DNA of 64,000 nucleotides from Stramonita haemastoma (taxonomy: Eukaryota; Mollusca; Gastropoda; Neogastropoda; Muricidae): assembly GCA_030674155.1 (NCBI GenBank), contig CM060339.1:39956581-40020580 (forward strand). The letters run 5' to 3'. Shown here in pieces: positions 55,191 to 64,000 of this stretch; the stretch's first letter is position 1, and every line of letters begins with the position of its first letter. A model generated the notes under the pieces. It saw only the letters and a list, made by a program, of their open reading frames with translations. It did no database searches and was not told where the DNA came from. Both the position numbers and the translations under genes were made by a program.

Positions 55191-58100
55191 GTGCACATAT
55201 CCAGAGATCATGGGTTCCAATCCCAAGCTGAGCTCATCACATACATAAAGCGGCAGCAGAGAGACATCCAGAGTCATGAACTGGATGTGGGCCGGCCTCC
55301 CTAGAGTGTAAGGAAGATTAAAGGCCTGAAACACTTGTTTGAAGGGGGCTTCTCCTCTGAGGACTCTCTGCTGCCATGCTCTACACGAATTTCTTACCAC
55401 TACCATACTTTAAATCACACACACATAATGGCTAAAATACTACCATCTAAATGGGCTTAAAAAAACCATCTAATTGGGCTAAAACAAAACCATCTAAACG
55501 AGCTAAAACAAAACCATCTAAATGAGCTAAAACAAATTCTAAATGGGCTAAATCAAACGATCTAAATGGGCTAAAATAAATCCATCTAAATACATACAGC
55601 AGCAGCAGAGAGACGTCCAGAGTCATGAACTGGATGGGGGCCAGCCTCCCTAGAGTGTAAGGAAGATTAAAGGCCCGAAACACTCGTTTGAAGGGGGCTT
55701 CTCCTCTGAGGACTCTCTGCTGCCATGCTCTACGCGAATTTCTTACCTCTACCATACTTTAAATCGCACACACATAATAGCTAAAATACTGCCATCTAAA
55801 TGGGCTAAAAAAAAAAAAAAAACCATCTAATTGGGCTAAAATAATAAAAATGAGCTTAAACAAAACCATCTAAACAAGCTAAAACAAAACCATCTAAATG
55901 GGCTAAAACAAAACCATCTAAATGGGCTAAAACAATCTAAATGGGCTGAAACAAAACCATCTAAATGGGCTAAAACAAATTCTAAATGGGCTAAATCAAA
56001 CGATCTAAATGGGCTAAAACAAATCCATCTAAACACATAAAGCAGCAGCAGAGAGACATCCAGAGTCATGAACTGGATGTGGGCCGGCCTCCCTAGAGTG
56101 TAAGGAAGATTAAAGGCCCGAAACACTTGTTTGATGAGGGCTTCTCCTCTGAGGACTCTCTGCTGCCATGGTCTACGCGAATTTCTTACCACTACCATAC
56201 TTTAAACCACACACACATAATGGCTAAAATACTGCCATCTAAATGGGCTTAAAAACCCAATCTAATTGGGCTAAAATAATCAAAATGAGTTAAAAACGAA
56301 ACCATCTAAATGGGCTAAAACAAAACCATCTAAATGGGCTAAAACAGAACCATCTAAATGAGCTAAAATGATCTAAACGAGCTAAAACAAAACCCTCTAA
56401 ATGGGCTAAAATAAACCATCTAAATGGGCTAAAACAAAACCATCTGAATACATAAAGGGGCAGCAGAGAGACATCCAGAGTCCTGAACTGGATGTGGGCC
56501 GGCCTCCCTAGAGTGTAAGGAAGATTAAAGGCCCAAAACACTTGTTTGAAGGGGGCCTCTCCTCTGAGGACTCTCTGCTGCCATGCTCTACGCTAGTTTC
56601 TTACTGCTACCATACTTTAAACCACACACACATAATGGCTAAAATACTGCCGTCTAAATGGGCTAAAACAAAACCATCTAAATGGGTTGAAACAAAACCA
56701 TTTAAATGGGCTAAAACAAATCCAGTTAAATGGGCTAAAATAACATAAATGGGCTAAAACAAAACCTCTTAAATGGGCTAAAATGACTGTCTAAATGGGC
56801 TTAAACAAACGAACAAAAGTCTCATTAGATGAGACTATAAACCAAGCCTCCTGTGCCTTTGCAGGCAGAAAATTTTGCACACATTAAAGTTCTGCCTTTT
56901 GTCTGATGACAATATTATAAATAAATAAAAAAAACCAGCATGCACACGGGTGTCGTGTTTAGACACCATCACTTATTTTAAGGGGGCCACTCCTCTGAGG
57001 ACTCTCTGCTGCCATGCTCTACCAGAGTTTCTTACCACTTCCCTACTTTAAGTCACACACACATAATGGCTAAAATACTGCCATCTAAATAGGCTAAACA
57101 AAACCATCTAAATGGGATAAAACAAAATCCATCTAAATGGGCTAAAACAATCTAAATAGGATAAAACAAATCCATCTAAATGGGCTGAAACAAAACCATC
57201 TAAATGGGCTAAAACAAAACCATCTAAATGGGCTAACACAAAACCATCTAAATGGGCTAAAACAAAACCATCTAAATAGGCTAAAGCAAAACCATCTAAA
57301 TGGGATAAAACAGAACCATCTAAATTGGCTAAAATAATCTAAATGGGCTAAAACAAAACCATCTAATTGGGATTTTTAAAAAAAAGGAACCATCTAAATG
57401 GGATAAACCAGAACCATCTATTTGGGATTATAAAAAAAAAAAAAAAGGAACCATCTAAATGGGATAAAATTAAGTGGGCTAAAACAAAACCATCTAAATG
57501 GGCTAAAACAAAACCATCTAAATGGGCTAAAGCAGAACCATCTAAATGGGCTAAAACAGAACCATCTAAATGGGATAAAACAAAACCATCTAAATGGGAT
57601 AAAAAAAAATATAAAAAAGGAACCATCTAAATGTGACCTTCAGCTCCACCACATAATGAGACCCAGTGCACATGAGGTGAATGTTTAGTTATTGCCATGT
57701 TATTAATGTGCAATAAAGTGGCTATCAAATACAAAAAACAGATTGAAAATCCACAATTCTGTGCAACATTATTACAAATTGAAATGATAGACTGCAGGAT
57801 GTGACAAAATGAGAAATGGGCAAGTTTATTTTAGTAACAGGTTGTCAGAATGAGTACTTTGGTATTTTCAAAGCACATTTCAAAGCAAAAGGAATAAAAA
57901 TTATACCTTGATATTTCATTATAAGATAAATAAGCAGATCTAGTTTAATAATCAATCAAAATCACAAAATTGACAACTTGACCCCCACCTGCCTTTAAAG
58001 GCTCCTAGCGCAAAATTGGGTACTCATTTCGTGGTGGAGCGCCACAAATGGGCTAAAATAATCTAAATGGGCTAAAAACATAACTATCTAAATGGGCTAA

Positions 58101-59970
58101 AAACATAACTATCTAAATGGGCTAAAATCTAAATGGGCTAAAACAAAACCATCTAAATGGGCTAAAATAATTAAAATAAGCTCAAACAAAACCATCTAAA
58201 TGGGCTAAAATAATTAAAATAAGCACAAACAAAACCATCTAAATGGGCTAAAATAATTAAAATAAGCTCAAACAAAACCATCTAAATGGGCTAAAATAAT
58301 CTAAATGGGCTAAAACAAAGCCATCTAAATGGACTAAAATAGAACCATCTAAATTGGCTAAAATAATCTATATGGGCTAAAACAGAACCATCTAAATGGG
58401 CTAAAACAGAACCATCTAAATGGGATTATAAAAAAAGGAACCATCTAAATGGGCTAAAATAATCTAAATGGCCTAAAACAGAACCATCTAAATGGGATTT
58501 AAAAAAAAAGGAACCATCTAAATGGGCTAAAATAATCTAAATGAGCTGAAACAAAACAAACAAAAGTCTCATTGGGATGGGACTATAAACCAAGGCCTGG
58601 CAGAACATTTTGCACACGTGAAAATTCTGCCTTTCAAAAGAACATGCCATCTGATGACAAAATTTTAAATTAAAAAAAAAAAACAGCATGCACACAGGTG
58701 TCGTGTTTTGACACCATCACTTATTTTAAGGGGGCCACTCCTCTGAGGACTCTCTGCTGCCATGCTCTACCAGAGTTTCTTACCACTTCCCTACTTTAAG
58801 TCACACACACATAATGGCTAAAATACTGCCATCTAAATGGGCTAAAACAAAACCATCTAAATGGGCTAAAATACTGCCATCTAAATGGGCTAAAACAAAA
58901 CCATCTAAATGGGATAAAACAGAACCATCTGAATGGGCTGAAATAACAATCAATATGAGCTAAAACAAAGCTATCTAAATGGGCTAAAACAAAACCATCT
59001 AAATGGGCTAAAATAATCTAAATGAGCTAAAACAAAACCATCTGAATAGGCTAAAATAACCATCTAAATGGGCTAAAACAAAACCATCTAAATGGGCTAA
59101 AATAATACCATCTAAATGGGCTAAAACAAAACCATCTAAATGGGCTAAAATACCAATCAAAATGAGCTAAAACAAAACCATCTAAATGGGCTAAAATAAT
59201 ACCATCTAAATGGGCTAAAACAAAACCATCTAAATGGGATAAAATAACAATCAAAATGAGCTAAAACAAAACCATCTAAATGGGCTAAAACAAAACCATC
59301 TAAATGGGCTAAAATAACAATGTAAATGGGATAAACAAAACCATCTAAATGGGATAAAATAACAATCAAAATGAGATAAAACAAAACCATCTAAATGGGC
59401 TAAAACAAAACCATCTAAATGGGCTAAAATAATCTAAATGGGCTAAAACAAAACCATCTAAATGGGCTAAAACAAAACCATCTAAATGGGCTAAAATAGT
59501 CTAAATGGGCTAAAACGAAACCATCTAAATGGGCTAAAATAGTATAAATGGGCTAAAATAACAATGTAATGGGATCAACAAAACCATCTAAATGGGCTAA
59601 AATAGTCTAAATGGGCTAAAACAAAACCATCTAAATGGGCTAAAACAAAACCATCTAAATGGGCTAAAACAAAACCATCTAAATGGGCTAAAAAAAACCA
59701 TCTAAATGGGCTAAAACAAAACCATCTAAATGGGCTAAAACAAAACCATCTAAATGGGCTAAAACAAAACCATCTAAATGGGCTAAAACAAAACCATCTA
59801 AATGGGCTAAAATAAAACCATCTAAACGGGATAAAACAAAACCATCTAAATGGGCTAAAACAAAACCATCTAAACGGGATAAAACAAAACCATCTAAATG
59901 GGCTAAAACAAAACCATCTAAATGGGCTAAAACAAAACCATCTAAATGAGCTAAAACAAAACGAAACAAG
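55150..59970. repeat. 24-bp minisatellite array, right arm (expanded)
   Basis: Unit aaaaccatctaaatgggcta plus aaac, in long homogeneous runs (for example 59590-59950), separated by the agcagcagagagacatccag modules at about 55250-55400, 55600-55760, 56040-56200, 56455-56620, 56985-57050 and 58735-58800. Degenerate S2 pieces are at 56815-56970 and 58565-58720. About 2.3 kb longer than the left array. Confidence 0.93.
57634..58045 (+). mobile_element. MITE-like DNA element with terminal inverted repeats
   Basis: 412 bp inserted in the minisatellite. The left end contains agctccaccacataatgag and the right end, read inward, gcgctccaccacgaaatgag, so the two share ctccaccac-NN-aatgag. Flanking aaatg on both sides (57629-57633 and 58046-58050) is a likely 5-bp target duplication, although aaatg also belongs to the repeat unit. 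No coding capacity, so non-autonomous. Confidence 0.75.
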
Positions 59971-59974
59971 TCTC

Positions 59975-60260
59975 AGTCTGATGAGACTATAAACCCCAAG
60001 GCCCCATTTGCAGGCAGAACATTTTGCACACATTAAAGTTCTGCTTTTCAAAGATGATGACAAAATTTTTTTTTTTTAAAACCAGCATGCAGGCAGGTGT
60101 GTTTAGAAACCATCTCTGAGGGGGAAAAAAACAATGGGTAGGCACTGCACTTGTGGCAATGGGCTCCCCCCCCCCCCCCCCCCCCCCCCCCCCCACCCCA
60201 CCCCACCAGCAGCGCCCAATTTCACACAGAAAAATCTGCTGTGACATAAAGTGGTATAAA
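59975..60260 (+). repeat. SINE, family S2 with poly-C
   Basis: Mirror of 22870-23170. The poly-C run lies at 60167-60194. Confidence 0.8.
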
Positions 60261-61484
<1,224 letters not shown>

Positions 61485-61742
61485 CCGACTCTACTCTCCC
61501 CAAAAGTCCTTTGGATGAGATTATAAACTGAAGCCCAGTGTTCTGATGCACACAAGGCAGAACATCTTGGGCACACATTAAATCCTGTTGGGCCTATGCT
61601 AAGAGCAGGACGAGCAGGCCATTGTGTGCCAGTGGGAACATATGACATTTACAAAAGTACATATACATGGGGACTGGATGTAAAAAAAAACACAAGTGCT
61701 TATCTCATTATCCTTGATATAAAAGAATCCATCAAATCAAAT

Positions 61743-61802
<60 letters not shown>

Positions 61803-61849
61803 CGGGAGGGGATAGCATAATGGTCAGAACAATGACTGGCAATTTGACG

Positions 61850-61897
<48 letters not shown>

Positions 61898-62138
61898 TTG
61901 GAGGGGATTTTTCCCCTGGAGTTAACATCAGTGCTGACTCCACTCTCCCCAAAAGTCTTTCGGATGAGACTGTAAACGAGGCCCTGTGTGCTAACCCATG
62001 CATCTTGTTCCACCTTTCGTAAGAGTAGGCCATTGTGTGCCGGTGGGAACATATGATAAAATTTACAATACTGCACACACACGAGGTGGGATGAAAAAAA
62101 GCACATGAATGCTTATTCTGTTATCGTTGATATAAAAG

Positions 62139-62218
<80 letters not shown>
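61485..62218 (+). repeat. Two S1 SINE copies with (CT)n and poly-C
   Basis: S1 forward copies at about 61485-61735 and 61800-62135, with CT runs at 61747-61799 and 62142-62218. A 46-nt poly-C run (61851-61896) sits inside the second copy, where the left arm has only aacgggaaggtcg. Confidence 0.85.
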
Positions 62219-62222
<4 letters not shown>

Positions 62223-62564
62223 ACAAAGGACTCATAATCACAGTGACACCCATCCCTTCTCTTCCCCCTCCATGGCTGTCACAAAGCCATGTAAAATACT
62301 CCATGGCAACCACCCTCCCATCCATTTCACAATTCAAAGATTTATTATCTCACAAACTTAATAGAAAAATTCATGTGGGTTACCAGCCAAAACAAAAAAA
62401 AGTAAATAGGAAAAGCATTTATCACAGAGTAATAACACAGCACAGTACACAAGCTATATATACATTAAAAAAAAAAAAGATCAACAGAAACATTTATCAC
62501 CCAAAACAATAAGATTCAATCATTAAAAATGGATACACACACAGACCATGATTCACATTCATGT
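62219..62564. other. Unassigned spacer (right arm)
   Basis: Mirror of 18761-19094. No feature seen. Confidence 0.5.
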
Positions 62565-62684
62565 ATCCCTGTGAATCATAGACCCTGACTGCAGATTTGG
62601 AGAGAAGAGTACGGGCAGTAGAGATGAGATGTTTCCAGAGACTCCATGGCAATTCCTACAGAGACCACATGAGCAACGAAAAGT
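62565..62684 (+). pseudogene. RTE reverse transcriptase fragment
   Basis: Mirror of 18641-18760, with cctgactgcagatttggaga encoding the TLTADLERR part. Confidence 0.65.
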
Positions 62685-62965
62685 GGTCAGAGCAGCTCCC
62701 TTTCCCCCAGCCAAAGTGAAGCAGCATTGAGAGTGGTTACCAATCAGGTGGGTGACCATGCCTTGGTGACCATGCCTTGGCTTCAGTATAGTCCCCTAGT
62801 TCACCCAGCTGTAAATGGGCACCTGCCTCTTTAGGGTCAGGGAAGGTAAAGCAGCGAGGGAGAGGGGATAGATGGGCACCACCCATAGTATGCTGGCCCC
62901 TGGAGAAGCTGAGGTCTGTGACACCTTGCTCCCCTACGACCACATAGGTTATGGGACACCTTTAA
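62685..62965 (+). repeat. SINE, family S4
   Basis: Forward copy of the tRNA/5S chimera, including the same aaggcatggtcacc duplication as the left arm. Confidence 0.82.
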
Positions 62966-63329
62966 GGAAAGAGAATTTACACTTCAGTAGTAAATGGATA
63001 GACACCTTATGACAAGAAAACTGACCATAAATATCAGTCAGTGTGTAGGACAGAAGAAATAGAGATATGTTTCTGTGCACTAGAAAACTGACCACAAATA
63101 TCGGTTAGCCTGTGGGACAGAAGAAATAGAGAGATGTTTCTGTAAAAATGTATGAAGAACTGATCTGGGAAAACCCATTGCAGTCCTTGTTTTGTTATCT
63201 ACATGAATCAGGGGAAGGGAGACAGCTGACAGAGTGATGCTGCCAACAGACAACAGGTTCACTGAATGTTGCAAAGCTTGTCACCTTTTTTGTGTTACTC
63301 ATGTTTGTCAGTCATCCTTCTTTCACCTT
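62966..63329. repeat. 67-bp tandem repeat, 2 copies, plus flank
   Basis: One unit fewer than in the left arm. Confidence 0.85.
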
Positions 63330-63600
63330 CATCTATCCCACAGGCTGGTAGACCATGGGGGCACCACTGAAGATTTTGCAACCAGTTTCCTCCACTCCTT
63401 GCAGTTTTCAGCTTTCCATAGTAGGCTATGTTGTTCCACTCAAGACCAGCCCACTCTCTGATGTTGTCTTCCCATCGTTTTCTCTGTCTGCCTCTTCATC
63501 TTCCTCCTTGTACTGTTCCCTGTAGGACAGTCTTGGTCAGCCAAGATGTTTGTGTGACGTGTCTGTACCACTTCAGTTTGCCTTTTTACACTGAAGTAAG
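63330..63600 (-). pseudogene. RTE LINE 3'-end fragment
   Basis: Mirror of 17640-17945. Confidence 0.7.
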
Positions 63601-63639
63601 ATCTTCGTTTGGCTTGATGGCATTTTCAATTCTGTTTTA

Positions 63640-64000
63640 TCAGCATCCATTTGCAACTTGTTCTGAAATCCAGATTTGAATATCTTGAGGACAGTAGAAC
63701 GTGTTTGTCAAGAAAGAAGGCAGATTTTTGAGAACAGAACTGCTTTGAAGCTGATCAGCATAAAAATGGTGATTAAGGCTGTCTGATGAGGGCTTATTGT
63801 ATGTGAAAGTGGAGCAGTGTAGAGAGTGAAAGGATAAGGACAGACACTAATCCCTATGGGACTCCACATTCTAGTTTGACAGATTTTGATCAACTTTGGT
63901 TCAAAATAACTGTCTGGAATTTGTATGTGAGATAAGAAATAAAGCAGGGGAGGGCTGTGCCATTAATGCCAAACGTGTTTTGGAGGCAGACAGAAGAGAA
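63640..64000 (-). pseudogene. LINE reverse transcriptase fragment (CR1/L2/Jockey-like)
   Basis: Mirror of 17255-17625. It runs off the window end. Frameshifted. Confidence 0.65.

Overview
This is a eukaryotic, repeat-dominated stretch of a draft assembly. Evidence: spliceosomal signals, long CA/TG, GA and poly-G tracts, tRNA-derived and 5S-rRNA-derived SINEs, and non-LTR (RTE-type) LINE copies. There is no operon-like gene density. The repeat style suggests a mollusc, possibly a gastropod, but that is an inference from general appearance and not a proven placement. Two runs of exactly 100 N (4143-4242 and 29126-29225) look like scaffolding gaps, so the window consists of at least three contigs.

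Contig 1 (1-4142) holds SINEs, microsatellites and a direct tandem duplication (2363-4142). Each duplicate carries a short first-exon-like signal (ATG with a good context running into a gtgagt donor), and one of them has CCAAT-type boxes upstream. Contig 2 (4243-29125) holds SINEs, a nearly full-length RTE-clade LINE on the minus strand (9.78-13.2 kb, broken by one frameshift), a 76-bp minisatellite, LINE fragments, an intact single-exon ORF of 306 codons on the minus strand (20745-21665), a 24-bp minisatellite, and minus-strand exon-like segments at its right end. Contig 3 (29226-64000) begins with low-gene sequence. It then carries a 16-kb tandem array of about 50-78 bp exon-like cassettes on the plus strand (36.7-52.95 kb), followed by a candidate terminal exon with AATAAA (54.1-54.4 kb).

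The right end of contig 2 (about 17255-29125) and the right end of the window (about 51655-64000) are inverted copies of each other. They are similar base by base in the parts I compared, but they differ by large indels: a 1.97-kb block with the 306-codon ORF is present only on the left, an AT hairpin is present only on the left, and the minisatellite is about 2.3 kb longer on the right. The left arm ends exactly at the 100-N gap. The simplest reading is that contig 2 is the alternative haplotype (or a recent paralogue) of the locus at the right, scaffolded in opposite orientation. A true large palindrome is the alternative.

The most interesting content is the cassette array. It has three blocks (P/Q, C/D, A/B) whose units are related to one another. 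Each is framed by a pyrimidine-AG acceptor and mostly a gtaagt/gtgagt donor, and many have a branch-point-like element and a G-run upstream. C and D form pairs separated by mini-introns of about 70-80 bp. Cassette lengths are not consistently multiples of three and D has stops in all frames, so the array may be a non-coding or alternatively spliced transcript, or a decaying amplified gene end. Two cassettes are interrupted by LINE 3' ends with short target duplications.
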